From: SG8-41 sp036397875
GTDB lineage: Bacteria > Pseudomonadota > Gammaproteobacteria > Burkholderiales > SG8-41
Length of the DNA stretch: 64,000 bases
NCBI GenBank assembly: GCA_036397875.1
Contig: DASWIC010000296.1
Location: 22,250 to 86,249, forward strand
Direction: 5' to 3'
The notes beneath the pieces were generated by a model. The model did no database searches. It worked only from the letters and a program-made list of their open reading frames with translations, and was not told the origin of the DNA. The position numbers and the translations under genes were made by a program. Of this stretch, positions 1 to 9,146 are shown in pieces; the stretch's first letter is position 1; each line of letters starts with the position of its first letter.

Positions 1-851
1 TGCCCAAGGCGCTGCGACAGCTTCGCCGCCAGCAGCATGCCGGCGGCAATCGCCTCGCCGTGGAGCCAGGTGCCGTAGCCGGTGCCGGCCTCGATGGCGT
101 GACCGAACGTGTGGCCCAGGTTCAGAAGAGCGCGGGGACCGGTTTCCAGCTCGTCCCGTGCGACCACTTCGGCCTTGTTGGCGCAGGAGCGCTCGATAGC
201 ATAGGCGAGCGCCTCGGGCTCGCGCCGGACGAGCCGGGCCATGTTGGCTTCAAGCCACTCGAAGAACGGCGCGTCCCGGATCACGCCGTATTTGATGATC
301 TCCGCCAGTCCGGCCGCCAGCTCGCGGGGCGGCAGCGTCGCGAGCGTGTCGGTGTCGGAGATCACCGCGAGCGGCTGGTAGAACGCTCCGATCATGTTCT
401 TGCCGAGCGGATGGTTGATCGCAGTCTTGCCCCCGACCGCGGAGTCGACCTGCGCGAGCAGCGTCGTCGGCACCTGGATATAGGGCACGCCACGGAGGTA
501 GACCGCCGCGGCGAAGCCGGCGAGGTCGCCCACGACGCCGCCACCGAGGGCAATCAAGGTGGTGCCGCGCTCGCAACGGTGCTCGAGCAGCGCATCGAAG
601 ATGCGGTTGAGCGTTTCCCACGTCTTGAACGACTCGCCGTCCGGCAGCGTGATGCCCACCACACTCACGCCGCGGCCCTCCAGCGTGCGCTGGAGCGCCG
701 CGAGATAGAGCGGTGCAATGGTAGAACTGGTGACGATGGCGGCGGTTTTCTGCGGCAGCCGCTCCACGATCAGCTCGGGGCGGGTGAGGAGGCCCGCTCC
801 GATATAGATCGGATAGCTGCGGCTGCCCAGCTCGACCTTTAGAATCTGCAT
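1..851 (-). CDS. aroB: 3-dehydroquinate synthase (3' end outside window)
   Basis: Second step of the shikimate pathway: converts DAHP to 3-dehydroquinate in the cytoplasm, using NAD and a divalent metal. About 283 codons are visible out of the usual 360, because the C-terminus runs off the left edge. The frame starts MQILKVELGSRSYPIYIG and contains the glycine-rich NAD-binding stretch GGGVVGDLAGF, the substrate-loop sequence GGKTAINHPLGKNMIG, and the metal-ligand motif LGHTFGHAIEA close to the edge. It lies just downstream of aroK on the same strand (22 bp gap), the usual aroKB order behind the pil genes. The ATG at 849-851 is the natural start for the family. Confidence 0.96.
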   Translation of the reverse strand, partial: MQILKVELGSRSYPIYIGAGLLTRPELIVERLPQKTAAIVTSSTIAPLYLAALQRTLEGRGVSVVGITLPDGESFKTWETLNRIFDALLEHRCERGTTLIALGGGVVGDLAGFAAAVYLRGVPYIQVPTTLLAQVDSAVGGKTAINHPLGKNMIGAFYQPLAVISDTDTLATLPPRELAAGLAEIIKYGVIRDAPFFEWLEANMARLVRREPEALAYAIERSCANKAEVVARDELETGPRALLNLGHTFGHAIEAGTGYGTWLHGEAIAAGMLLAAKLSQRLG

Positions 852-873
852 GGCCTGGTGTGGTCCCGTCCGT

Positions 874-1473
874 TCAGCCGGCGCGCAGCGGCGCGCCGGC
901 CCCTTCGGCTGCGTCGGACTGGCGTTCGATCAATTGCTGTTCCACCCGGTGCACGAGGCTGCCCAGGCTCTGGCTGCCGGTGTCGACGATGATATCGGCG
1001 ACGCTGCGATAGAGCGGATCGCGCTCGGCAAACAGCTGTTCGAGCTTGGTGAGCGGCTGGTCGGTCTGGAGCAACGGCCGATTCCGGTCGTGACGGGTCC
1101 TCTGCCAGAGGTCGGCCGCCACCGCGCGCAGGTAGACGACCGCGCCGTGCTCGGTCAGCAGCTTGCGGTTCTCCGCGGACAGGACGGCACCGCCGCCGGT
1201 GGCAAGCACGATGTCGCCGTGGGCGACGAGCTCGGCCAGCATCCTCGCTTCGCGCGCGCGGAAACCGGCCTCGCCCTCGATCTCAAAAATAAGGGGGATT
1301 TTCACTCCGGTGGTGCGCTCGATTTCCTCGTCGCAGTCGTAGAAGGTCTTGTCGAGGCGTCGCGCGAGACGCCTGCCCACCGAGGTCTTGCCTGCGCCCA
1401 TCAAGCCCACGAGGAATATGCTGCCGCGGATACGCCCGTGCGCGTCCGCCGGTTTCTGCCTGCCGCCAGTCAT
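874..1473 (-). CDS. aroK: Shikimate kinase
   Basis: Phosphorylates shikimate at the 3-OH with ATP in the aromatic amino-acid pathway. The 199-residue protein has the P-loop GLMGAGKTS at about residues 23-31, the shikimate-binding DCDEEIE and FRARE segments, the GGGAV motif, and the lid arginine region RPLL. It is slightly longer than the usual 170-180 residues because of a basic N-terminal leader (residues 1-17) and a C-terminal tail. An intrinsic terminator at 1536-1563 separates it from pilQ upstream, so aroKB may have its own promoter or depend on read-through. The pil-aroKB arrangement is conserved in beta- and gammaproteobacteria. Confidence 0.96.
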   Translation of the reverse strand: MTGGRQKPADAHGRIRGSIFLVGLMGAGKTSVGRRLARRLDKTFYDCDEEIERTTGVKIPLIFEIEGEAGFRAREARMLAELVAHGDIVLATGGGAVLSAENRKLLTEHGAVVYLRAVAADLWQRTRHDRNRPLLQTDQPLTKLEQLFAERDPLYRSVADIIVDTGSQSLGSLVHRVEQQLIERQSDAAEGAGAPLRAG

Positions 1474-1535
1474 GGGGCGATTCTAGCGGAATGGGGAGGC
1501 GCCGCATAACGCGACGACGGGCTGTGCCACCGCAA

Positions 1536-1563
1536 ACAAAAAAGGCGGCCATGCGGCCGCCTT
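1536..1563 (-). terminator. Intrinsic terminator after pilQ
   Basis: On the minus strand a 9-bp perfect stem (AAGGCGGCC / GGCCGCCTT, 4-nt loop) is followed directly by a run of T. It lies 24 bp beyond the pilQ stop codon and before aroK, so it should end or attenuate the pilMNOPQ transcript. Confidence 0.8.
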
Positions 1564-1586
1564 CTTCGCGGGTAGCCTGCGGCTGG

Positions 1587-3707
1587 TTATTGCCGCAGCG
1601 TCAAGCCGTCCTTGAGGATGCGGGGCGTGATGAATATCAGCAGCTCGTTGCGGTTGTCGGTCCGCAGGTTCTGCTTGAACATCCACCCGACGAACGGCAG
1701 GTCGCCGAGCACCGGAACCTTGTTCGTCTGGTTGTTCTCGGTCTGCTGGTAGATGCCGCCGATCACCACCGTGCCGCCGTTCTCCACCAGCACCTCGGTC
1801 ACGATCTGCTTGGTGTCGATCGACGGGCCGGCGAGCGTGTTCTGGCCCACGCTGTCCTTGTGGACGTTGAGATTCATGATCACATTGTCATCGGGCGTGA
1901 CCTGGGGCTTGACCTTCAACGAGAGCGTCGCCTTCTTGAACGCCACGCTGGTGGCGCCGCTCGAGGTCGCCTGCTGGTACGGGATTTCCGTGCCTTGCTC
2001 GATGATGGCCTCGACCTGGTCGGCGGTGATGACGCGCGGGCTCGAGATGATCTTGCCCTTGCCGTCGGCCTGCAGCGCGGTCAGTTCGAGGTTGAGGAAC
2101 TTCGCCGAGTTCTCCCGGAACAGCACCAGCGAGAACGCGCCAGGGTTGGCGCCGGCGAGCCCCGGCACCGGCAGGTTCACGGACAGCGAATCGGTGAACG
2201 GCGGCGCTGTCACCTGCCCGGTGTGAAAACCCGGATCGGTGATCTGACCGCCGGGGAGCGCGCGCACCGTAGTGTTGTTCTGGCTTCCGGCCTTCAGGCC
2301 CTGACCCGTCAGATCGTGATAGCCGAGCCGGACGCCGAGGTTGCGGCCGAAATTGTCGCTTGCCTCCACGATGCGCGACTCGATCATCACCTGGCGCACC
2401 GGCACGTCGACCTTGCGGATGAGCCTGCGCACTTCCTCGAGCCGCGTCGGCGTGTCCTGCACGAATATGGTGTTGGTGCGCGGATCGACCACGGCGCTGC
2501 CGCGCTTGGAGAGCACGCGCTGCTGCGGATCCGCCAGCAGCTTCTGCAGGTCAGCTCCTTTCTGGTAGTTCAGCTGGAAGCTTTCGGTGCGCGTAGGCTC
2601 GAGGTCCACGATCTGCTGCTGCGCTTCGAGCGCCAGTTTCTCGCGCGTTGCCAGCTCGTCGCGCGGCGCGATCCACACCACGTTGCCGGTCTTGCGCATG
2701 TCCAGGCCCTTCGCCCGCAGAATGATGTCGAGCGCCTGGTCCCACGGCACGTCCTTCAGCCGCAGCGTCAGGTTGCCGCCCACCGTGTCGCTCGTGATGA
2801 TATTCAACCCCGTGAAATCCGCGATTACCTGCAGCACCGCGCGCACTTCCACGTTCTGGAAATTGAGCGAGAGCTTCTCGCCGGTATAGCCGCTGCCGCG
2901 CGCGATGCGGCTGGCGTCCTCGGCCTGCGGTTTGACTTCCACGATGAAGCGGGTGTCGGTCTGGTAGGCGGTGTGCTCCCAGGTTCCGCGCGGCTCGATC
3001 ACGACCCGGGTATTTCCGCCCTGCGGGAAGGTGTCGATGGTCTGCACCACCGTGCCAAAGTCGGTGACGTCAAGACGCCGCTGCAGGTTCCGCGGCAGCG
3101 CGGTATTGACGAAGTCGATGATGATGGTCTTGCCCTGGAGCTTGAGATCAATGCCGACGGCGCTGTCCGACAGGTCCACTATGACGCGCCCCTCGCCGGC
3201 ACCGCCGCGCCGGAAGTCGACGTCGCGCAGCGCATGGCGCCGGTCACCCGGCCGCGCCTCCGCAAAATGGGTGGTCGCGCCGGCGGGACTCGCCACGGCG
3301 GCGGCGCCCTGCAGGGTAATCAGCAGCGTCCGCCCTTCAATCTGCGTGTCATAGCCGCTGGCGCGGGCGAGGTTGAGTACCAGCCGCGTGCGGTCGCCCG
3401 CCTGCACCACGTTGATGGTGCGCAGGTCCCCCTCGGCCACTTCCTGGGTGCTGCGGCCGAGCGTGCTGGTGGTATTGAGGAAGTCAAAGGCGATGCGCGG
3501 CGGGTTGGTCACCGTGAATCCGGCGGGCGGGCCCGCCAGCGGCTGCCTGAGCGTCACGCGGACGATGACCTTTCCAGCGGTCGCAGGCGACACATTGATC
3601 GACTCGATACTGTTAGCCTGGGCGCGCGCGGCGAGGCTCGCGCACGCGAGCGTGAGCGCCAGCACGCCCTGGAGGGCCCATGAACCGAACAATCCCTTGA
3701 GCTTCAT
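1587..3707 (-). CDS. pilQ: Type IV pilus secretin PilQ
   Basis: Outer-membrane secretin through which the type IV pilus fibre exits. The 706-residue protein has a signal peptide (residues 1-29, ending ASLAARAQA), two AMIN-type peptidoglycan-binding domains (about 35-250), a STN/N0 domain beginning near LSLNFQNVEVRAVLQVIADFTG, a secretin N1 domain, and a C-terminal secretin channel with VPVLGDLPFVGWMF and the terminal NELLIFITPRIL. A GGAGG ribosome site precedes the ATG, which overlaps the pilP stop by 4 bp, so translation is coupled. It is the last gene of pilMNOPQ. Length and domain order are normal for betaproteobacterial PilQ. Confidence 0.97.
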   Translation of the reverse strand: MKLKGLFGSWALQGVLALTLACASLAARAQANSIESINVSPATAGKVIVRVTLRQPLAGPPAGFTVTNPPRIAFDFLNTTSTLGRSTQEVAEGDLRTINVVQAGDRTRLVLNLARASGYDTQIEGRTLLITLQGAAAVASPAGATTHFAEARPGDRRHALRDVDFRRGGAGEGRVIVDLSDSAVGIDLKLQGKTIIIDFVNTALPRNLQRRLDVTDFGTVVQTIDTFPQGGNTRVVIEPRGTWEHTAYQTDTRFIVEVKPQAEDASRIARGSGYTGEKLSLNFQNVEVRAVLQVIADFTGLNIITSDTVGGNLTLRLKDVPWDQALDIILRAKGLDMRKTGNVVWIAPRDELATREKLALEAQQQIVDLEPTRTESFQLNYQKGADLQKLLADPQQRVLSKRGSAVVDPRTNTIFVQDTPTRLEEVRRLIRKVDVPVRQVMIESRIVEASDNFGRNLGVRLGYHDLTGQGLKAGSQNNTTVRALPGGQITDPGFHTGQVTAPPFTDSLSVNLPVPGLAGANPGAFSLVLFRENSAKFLNLELTALQADGKGKIISSPRVITADQVEAIIEQGTEIPYQQATSSGATSVAFKKATLSLKVKPQVTPDDNVIMNLNVHKDSVGQNTLAGPSIDTKQIVTEVLVENGGTVVIGGIYQQTENNQTNKVPVLGDLPFVGWMFKQNLRTDNRNELLIFITPRILKDGLTLRQ

Positions 3708-4234
3708 TTTTTTGCCTCCTGTTCATCCTGCAGCAACAGCAAGCGTTCTTCTTCCTTCCAGTCGTTGCCGCTGTCCTGAATCAGCTCCTTCAGCTTCACC
3801 GCCGATTCGGTGATGTCGATGACGCGCCCGAAGTTCTGCCCCATGAAGTCCCCCATCTTGACCCGGTATAGATTGTTGTCCGGAGTCTTGATCAGCGCGA
3901 AGTTCTCCTGCTTCTGGGAGAGCGATCCCACCATCTTCAGGTTTTCCAGCGGAAATGCCTCCAGCGGCCCTTTGCGGCGGTCGTCGGGAGGAAGCCTGGG
4001 GTCCCGCTTGGCGGACCTGGGCGGCTCGATCTTGCGCGCTACGAACGGATCGAGGAGATCGAACGCCGCATATTCGAACGGCTCGTAGGGTTTGACTTCC
4101 GGCAGCGGGGGAATGCGGCCGCGCGGCATGTTGTCCGAATCCCTGACGAATTGACGGAGATCCGAATGCTGCTCGCCGCTGCATGCCACGAGCGCGACGC
4201 AAGCAAGCGCGCCGATGAAGAGATGTCGCCTCAT
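3704..4234 (-). CDS. pilP: Type IV pilus lipoprotein PilP
   Basis: Inner-membrane lipoprotein that links the PilMNO alignment complex to the PilQ secretin. The protein has 176 residues. Its signal peptide ends in the lipobox VALVACSG, with the lipidated Cys at about residue 18, followed by a proline-rich disordered stretch (LPEVKPYEPFEYAAFDLLDPF) and the HR-type β-domain (LKMVGSLSQKQENFALI, YRVKMGDFMGQNFGRV). It overlaps pilO upstream and pilQ downstream by 4 bp each (ATGA), a tightly coupled operon. Confidence 0.96.
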   Translation of the reverse strand: MRRHLFIGALACVALVACSGEQHSDLRQFVRDSDNMPRGRIPPLPEVKPYEPFEYAAFDLLDPFVARKIEPPRSAKRDPRLPPDDRRKGPLEAFPLENLKMVGSLSQKQENFALIKTPDNNLYRVKMGDFMGQNFGRVIDITESAVKLKELIQDSGNDWKEEERLLLLQDEQEAKK

Positions 4235-4875
4235 CGTTTCCTGCCGGCTTTCTTGGCAGAGGCGGCCCTTCTCTGCTGTGCCAGCTCCTCGTCATCGAGA
4301 TAGCGGAAGGTCTTGGCCAGCGCGTCCATCACGAGGCCGCCACCCTTGCCCGCTTTGGTCAGCGCGATGTTTTCCAGCGTGACGATCCGGGAAAGCTTGC
4401 CAATGTCGCTCGCGAACGCACCGATATCATGGTAGTTGCCGGTGACCTTGATCGAGATCGGCAGCTCCGCGTAGAACTCGCGCCGGGTTTCCTGCGCGGC
4501 GGGTTTGAACAGCTCGAACTGCAGGCCGCGCCCCAGGCCGGCCTGATTGACGTCGGTCAACAACGCGTCCATCTCGGCCCTGCCCGGCAGCTGCTTCAAC
4601 AGCGCCCCAAACTGCTTCTCGATGTCCTCCAGCTGCTTCTGGTAGGCCGGCAGGTTGATCGCCTCGCTCTTCTTGGTGAGAAACGTCTTGCGCAGGCCCT
4701 CTTCCTTCACTTTCTCCTGATTGATGCCCTCGATCTGGTGCTGCCAGTCAAACCACCAGCTCGCCGCCACGATCAGGACGAGCGTGATGAACAGCACCCC
4801 TAGCTTGGGCAGGATGGGCCAGCTGCCGATCTTCTTCGGATCGAGCCGCCTCAGGTCGCTCAGTGTCATCGCCAT
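4231..4875 (-). CDS. pilO: Type IV pilus inner-membrane protein PilO
   Basis: Bitopic protein of the pilus alignment complex that pairs with PilN. The 214-residue sequence has a short cytoplasmic N-terminus containing the PilO signature DLRRLDPKKIGSWP, one transmembrane helix (about residues 24-42, GVLFITLVLIVAASWWF), a coiled coil (about 48-95) and a ferredoxin-like periplasmic domain. The start is 7 bp downstream of the pilN stop and the end overlaps pilP by 4 bp. Confidence 0.95.
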   Translation of the reverse strand: MAMTLSDLRRLDPKKIGSWPILPKLGVLFITLVLIVAASWWFDWQHQIEGINQEKVKEEGLRKTFLTKKSEAINLPAYQKQLEDIEKQFGALLKQLPGRAEMDALLTDVNQAGLGRGLQFELFKPAAQETRREFYAELPISIKVTGNYHDIGAFASDIGKLSRIVTLENIALTKAGKGGGLVMDALAKTFRYLDDEELAQQRRAASAKKAGRKR

Positions 4876-4882
4876 GTCGGCC

Positions 4883-5476
4883 TCACTTCTTCGCCGGCGG
4901 CTTCCGCGCCGCCTTCCCGGGGGCTTCCTCGGTCTTGGCGCGCGTGATGTTGATGTTCATGATGAATTCATTGACGCGCTGGCGGTTCTGCTGCACCGCC
5001 TTGATCTCCACCAGCCCGGGCTTTTCCAGCTGCGGCGAAGACTCAAGGTTACGCATGAGCGTGGACACCCTCGCCTGCGACTCGGTAAGGCCGGTAATGG
5101 TCACACGCGAGCCGGTCTGCTTCAGCGCCTTCAGATAGACGCCGTCGGGCAGCTGGCGGACCAGTTGATCGAGCAGGTGCACCACCTCGGCGCGGTTGCT
5201 CTGCAGGGTTTCCACCACCCGCTTGCGCGCCAGCAGCGCCGCGGTCTGCTCCTTGAGCTTCTGAATTTCGGCGATTTGCTTGTCGAGCTTGACGATCTCG
5301 TCCTGGAGGTACTTGTTGCGGGCCTGCTGCGTCTGGAGTTGCTCGTCGAGATAGCTGCGCACGACGAACCAGACCGCGCCCCCGAGCACGACCACGAAGG
5401 CAAGGAGGACGAAGAATTGCTGCTGCTGCTGTTTGCGCCGGACCTCGCGATGCGGCAACAGGTTGATGCGGATCAC
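4883..5476 (-). CDS. pilN: Type IV pilus inner-membrane protein PilN
   Basis: Membrane partner of PilO. Its short N-terminal peptide MIRINLLPHRE is the conserved motif that docks into cytoplasmic PilM. One transmembrane helix follows at about residues 22-42, then a coiled coil (DEIVKLDKQIAEIQKLKEQ) and a periplasmic ferredoxin-like domain. The protein has 197 residues; the C-terminal tail is rich in Lys, Pro and Ala. The ATG overlaps the pilM stop (ATGA). Confidence 0.95.
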   Translation of the reverse strand: MIRINLLPHREVRRKQQQQQFFVLLAFVVVLGGAVWFVVRSYLDEQLQTQQARNKYLQDEIVKLDKQIAEIQKLKEQTAALLARKRVVETLQSNRAEVVHLLDQLVRQLPDGVYLKALKQTGSRVTITGLTESQARVSTLMRNLESSPQLEKPGLVEIKAVQQNRQRVNEFIMNINITRAKTEEAPGKAARKPPAKK

Positions 5477-6579
5477 GGGTCAAACCTCCGCATGGCGAGG
5501 CCGCACGCGACCATGAGCGAGGGGGCATCCTGCGTCAGGCTCTTCGGGCGGATTTTCGACGACAAGGTCATGTTGACGAAGGGGTTGGCGACGATCGTGT
5601 TGACCTGGACGCGCTTCCCGACGGTCTCGTCGGCGCCCGGGATGGCCGCGCAGCCGCCGGAGAGCACAACATGGTGGATCTGGTTATGCTGGGTCGAGGT
5701 GAAGAAGAACTGCAGCGCACGCGCGACCTCCAGCCCCATCATGTCCATGAAGGGCTGCAATACGTCGGACTCGTAGTTTTCCGGCAGCCCGCCGGCGCGC
5801 TTGGCTGCTTCTGCTTCCTCCGGCGACAGGCCGAACTTGTTCTGGATTTCCTGCGTCAGCTGATTGCCGCCGAACGGCTGCTCACGCATGTAGATGGACT
5901 GGTCGTTGCGCAGCACATTGACGGCCATGATGCTGGAGCCGACGTCCACCACCGCGATGTTCTGGTCCTTGCCCCGGTCCGGGAACTGGTTCTCGATCAG
6001 CTCGAATGCGGTCTGCGCGGCGAACATGTCTACGTCCATCACCGTCGCCTTGAGCCCCGCCGATTCGGCCACGGCCAGCCGGTCGATGATCTTCTCCTTG
6101 CGCGAGGCGGCAATCAGCACCTCGATGTCGTCGGAGCTGTTCGGCGCCGGGCCCAGCACCTGAAAGTCCAGGTTGACCTCGTCGAGAGCGAACGGAATGT
6201 ACTGGTTGGCCTCGGTTTCCACCTGCAGCTCGAGATCGTCCTCGGTCTGGCCGGCCGGCACCATGATTTTCTTGCTGATCACGGCGGCATTGGGCAGGGC
6301 GAGCGCAAGGTTCTTGATGTTGCTGCCGAGGCGCTTGTGGCAGCGCTTGAGCGCGTCGCTTACCGCATCGAGATTGTTGATGTTCCCCTCGACCACCGAA
6401 TCCTTGGGCAGCGGCTCGATCGCGTAGCGTTCGACGCGGTATATGCCTTTGCCGGGCTCGCCGATTTCCACCATCTTGATGGCGGACGAACTGATGTCGA
6501 CCCCGATCAAAGGTGGCATCTTGGCCTTGAACAGGCCCTCCAGCGCCGCGAGGTTTAAACTAAAATTTCCTTTGAACAT
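5473..6579 (-). CDS. pilM: Type IV pilus assembly ATPase-fold protein PilM
   Basis: Cytoplasmic actin/FtsA-like protein that binds the N-terminal tail of PilN and connects the pilus motor to the alignment complex. In its 368 residues one sees the phosphate-binding motif LIGVDISSSAIKMVEI (about 23-38), the second phosphate loop NIAVVDVGSSIMAVNVL, and the adenosine motif HHVVLSGGCAAIPG. It is first in the pilMNOPQ operon. The ATG at 6579 lacks a clear Shine-Dalgarno; an internal ATG at 6519 (MPPLIGVD) is a shorter alternative that would match some homologues better. Confidence 0.95.
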   Translation of the reverse strand: MFKGNFSLNLAALEGLFKAKMPPLIGVDISSSAIKMVEIGEPGKGIYRVERYAIEPLPKDSVVEGNINNLDAVSDALKRCHKRLGSNIKNLALALPNAAVISKKIMVPAGQTEDDLELQVETEANQYIPFALDEVNLDFQVLGPAPNSSDDIEVLIAASRKEKIIDRLAVAESAGLKATVMDVDMFAAQTAFELIENQFPDRGKDQNIAVVDVGSSIMAVNVLRNDQSIYMREQPFGGNQLTQEIQNKFGLSPEEAEAAKRAGGLPENYESDVLQPFMDMMGLEVARALQFFFTSTQHNQIHHVVLSGGCAAIPGADETVGKRVQVNTIVANPFVNMTLSSKIRPKSLTQDAPSLMVACGLAMRRFDP

Positions 6580-6683
6580 AAGTCAATGGGGACACAATCC
6601 CACAGTTTACATGAAATGCTAGCAACAACTACTTTGGCTGTAAAGCGTTTTGGCCTATTTTAGTGCCCGCAGGGAACCCAGCC

Positions 6684-6689
6684 TATAAT
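6684..6689 (+). promoter_or_regulatory. Possible -10 element (TATAAT) in the pilM/mrcA divergent gap
   Basis: A perfect TATAAT lies in the 237-bp gap between divergent pilM and mrcA, about 130 bp before the mrcA start. The -35 position 17 bp upstream (TAGTGC) is poor, so assignment to mrcA is tentative. Confidence 0.35.
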
Positions 6690-6816
6690 GGACGGACAGT
6701 GAATATAGCTTACATTGCAGGACGTTCCCGCACTGTGCCGAGTTTCACGAATGCAAAGCCAGCCACGCCCGCCTGTTGCAATTGCGCAACATCTTTAATT
6801 TAAGCGCCTCATTTTC

Positions 6817-9138
6817 ATGTCGAATCGCTGGTGGCCACTCTCGATCGTGGTGACGATTTCAGCGGCGCTCGCGAGCGCCCTGCTGATCGCCTTTGCTGCG
6901 GCCATTATCTATCCGAGCCTGCCGTCGCTCGACGCGCTCACGGATTATCAGCCGAAAATCCCGCTGCGGGTGTATAGCGCCGACGGGAAGCTGATCGCCG
7001 AGTTCGGGGAGGAGCGGCGGGCGCTGGTGCAGATGGCGGATGTTCCCCGGCCGCTGACCCAAGCCATCCTGGCTGCCGAGGACGAGCGTTTCTATCAGCA
7101 CAGCGGTGTCGACTACGTGGGTGTCGCGCGCGCCGCGCTCTCCAATTTCATCTCCGGGGGCGTGCGCCAGGGTGCGTCAACCATCACCATGCAGGTCGCG
7201 CGCAACTTCTTCCTGTCAAAGGAGAGGACGCTCGCCCGCAAGTTCAACGAAGTCCTGCTCGCGTTCAAGATCGAATCCAATCTGCGCAAGGATCAGATCC
7301 TCGAGCTTTATGTCAACCAGATCTATCTCGGTCAACGCACGTATGGTTTCGCCGCCGCCGCCCAGACCTATTTTGGCAAACGGCTCTCCGAGCTCAGCCT
7401 GGCGGAGTCGGCGATGCTCGCCGGGCTGCCGAAGGCCCCTTCGCGCTACAACCCGATTGCGAATTTCAAACGCGCGAAGCTGAGGCAGCAGTATGTGCTG
7501 CGCCGGATGCGAGACCTGCAGATAATCTCCGAGGAGGAGTTCGGGGCTGCCGACCAGCAGGTCATCGCGGTGAAGAAGGAGGTCAACGAATTCCCCGTCC
7601 GCGCCGAGCACTTTGCCGAGATGGTGCGTCAGTTTCTCTATGAGCGCTATCAGGAACAAACCTACGCGCGGGGCCTACGCGTTTACACCACCCTGCGCGC
7701 TTCCCACCAGGAGGTGGCGTACGCGGCGATGCGCTACGGCGTCCAGGAGTATGACAAGCGTCACGGCTACCGCGGGCCAGAGGGCTACGTCGAATTGCCG
7801 GAGAAGCCGACCGAGGAAGCGCTTGAGGACGCGTTGCAGGAGACAAGCGACAGCGACGAAATCTACGCCGCCCTCGTGGTGGAAGCGAGCCCCCGGAAAG
7901 TGCGGGCGTATCGCCGAGGCGGAGATTGGGTGGAGATCAAGGACGAGGGGCTCAAGTTTGCATCCCGCCTCCTGGGGGCAAAAGTGAGCCCCGGCCAGCG
8001 CATCCGCCGCGGCGCCATCATCCGCGTGCGGAAGGACGAGAAAGGGCGGTGGCAGATCACCCAGCTGCCGGCGGTCGAGTCCTCGATCGTTTCCATGGAT
8101 CCGCGCGACGGGGCGATACGGGCGCTGGTTGGAGGCTTCGATTTCGGCCGTAACCAGTACAACCACGTCACCCAGGCGCTGCGCCAGCCGGGATCGAGCT
8201 TCAAGCCGTTCATCTACTCCGCGGCTCTCGAGAAAGGATTCACCGTGGCGACCGTCATCAACGACGCGCCGCTCACGTTCACCGCCGCGCAGACCGGTTC
8301 GGAACCGTGGGAGCCGAGGAACTTCGACGGCAAGTTCGAGGGACCGATGCGGCTGCGCACCGCGCTTGCCAAGTCGAAAAACCTGGTGTCGGTGCGCATA
8401 CTCCAGGCGATTACGCCACAGTATGCGCAGGATTATGTCGCCCGCTTCGGGTTCGATCCCAAGCTGCACCCACCGTTTCTCACCATGGCGCTGGGCGCCG
8501 GCAACGCAACCCCGATGCAGATGATCACCGCCTACGCCGTTTTCGCCAACGGCGGCTACCGCGTGGTGCCCTATTTCATCGAGCGGGTGGAGGACGCCAA
8601 GGGCAACGTGCTGATGGCGGCGCAACCCGCGGCGGCGGGCGCGGGCGCGGAACGCGTCATCGACGCCCGCAATGCCTACATCATGACCACCATCATGCGC
8701 GACGTGATGCGCACCGGCACCGGTGCCCGCGCCCTGAAGCTCGGTCGCGACGACCTTGCGGGCAAGACCGGCACGACCAACGAATTCGTGGATGCGTGGT
8801 TCTGTGGTTTTGTCCCCGAGCTGGTAACGGTAGCCTGGATCGGCTTCGACACGCCCCACTCCCTCGGGCGCAATGAGACCGGCGCGCAGGCTGCGCTGCC
8901 GATCTGGATGGCCTACATGGGCACGGTGCTCGAGGGCATCCCGGAACAGCCGCTTGCGCCGCCCGACGGGGTGGTTGCCCTGTACGTCAATCCGGACACG
9001 GGGCTGCGAGTCGCCGACGCGCAGGCGGGGGTTGTCGATTTCTTCTACCAGGAATTCCCGCCGCCGGCGCAGGAGACACTGATCGGCGGCGTGCTTAGCG
9101 GTGAACGCCCGGAAGACGTGCGGAACCAGCTGTTCTAG
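6817..9138 (+). CDS. mrcA: Bifunctional peptidoglycan synthase PBP1A
   Basis: Class A penicillin-binding protein that polymerises lipid II and cross-links peptides in the periplasm. The 773-residue protein has one N-terminal transmembrane helix (about 7-32). The GT51 glycosyltransferase domain carries the catalytic AAEDERFY motif (residues 86-93) and GASTITMQ. An OB-like linker follows, then a transpeptidase domain with SSFK (active serine S460), SKN (520-522) and KTGT (650-653). It is divergent from pilM, the classic ponA-pilM arrangement. No strong Shine-Dalgarno is visible before the ATG. Confidence 0.96.
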   Translation: MSNRWWPLSIVVTISAALASALLIAFAAAIIYPSLPSLDALTDYQPKIPLRVYSADGKLIAEFGEERRALVQMADVPRPLTQAILAAEDERFYQHSGVDYVGVARAALSNFISGGVRQGASTITMQVARNFFLSKERTLARKFNEVLLAFKIESNLRKDQILELYVNQIYLGQRTYGFAAAAQTYFGKRLSELSLAESAMLAGLPKAPSRYNPIANFKRAKLRQQYVLRRMRDLQIISEEEFGAADQQVIAVKKEVNEFPVRAEHFAEMVRQFLYERYQEQTYARGLRVYTTLRASHQEVAYAAMRYGVQEYDKRHGYRGPEGYVELPEKPTEEALEDALQETSDSDEIYAALVVEASPRKVRAYRRGGDWVEIKDEGLKFASRLLGAKVSPGQRIRRGAIIRVRKDEKGRWQITQLPAVESSIVSMDPRDGAIRALVGGFDFGRNQYNHVTQALRQPGSSFKPFIYSAALEKGFTVATVINDAPLTFTAAQTGSEPWEPRNFDGKFEGPMRLRTALAKSKNLVSVRILQAITPQYAQDYVARFGFDPKLHPPFLTMALGAGNATPMQMITAYAVFANGGYRVVPYFIERVEDAKGNVLMAAQPAAAGAGAERVIDARNAYIMTTIMRDVMRTGTGARALKLGRDDLAGKTGTTNEFVDAWFCGFVPELVTVAWIGFDTPHSLGRNETGAQAALPIWMAYMGTVLEGIPEQPLAPPDGVVALYVNPDTGLRVADAQAGVVDFFYQEFPPPAQETLIGGVLSGERPEDVRNQLF

Positions 9139-9146
9139 AGCCGGCG

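Noticed and set aside
1491..3683. 730-codon plus-strand open frame
   Set aside because: It is antisense to pilQ, is rich in Arg/His/Val as expected from GC-rich complementary strands, and has no motif or ribosome site.
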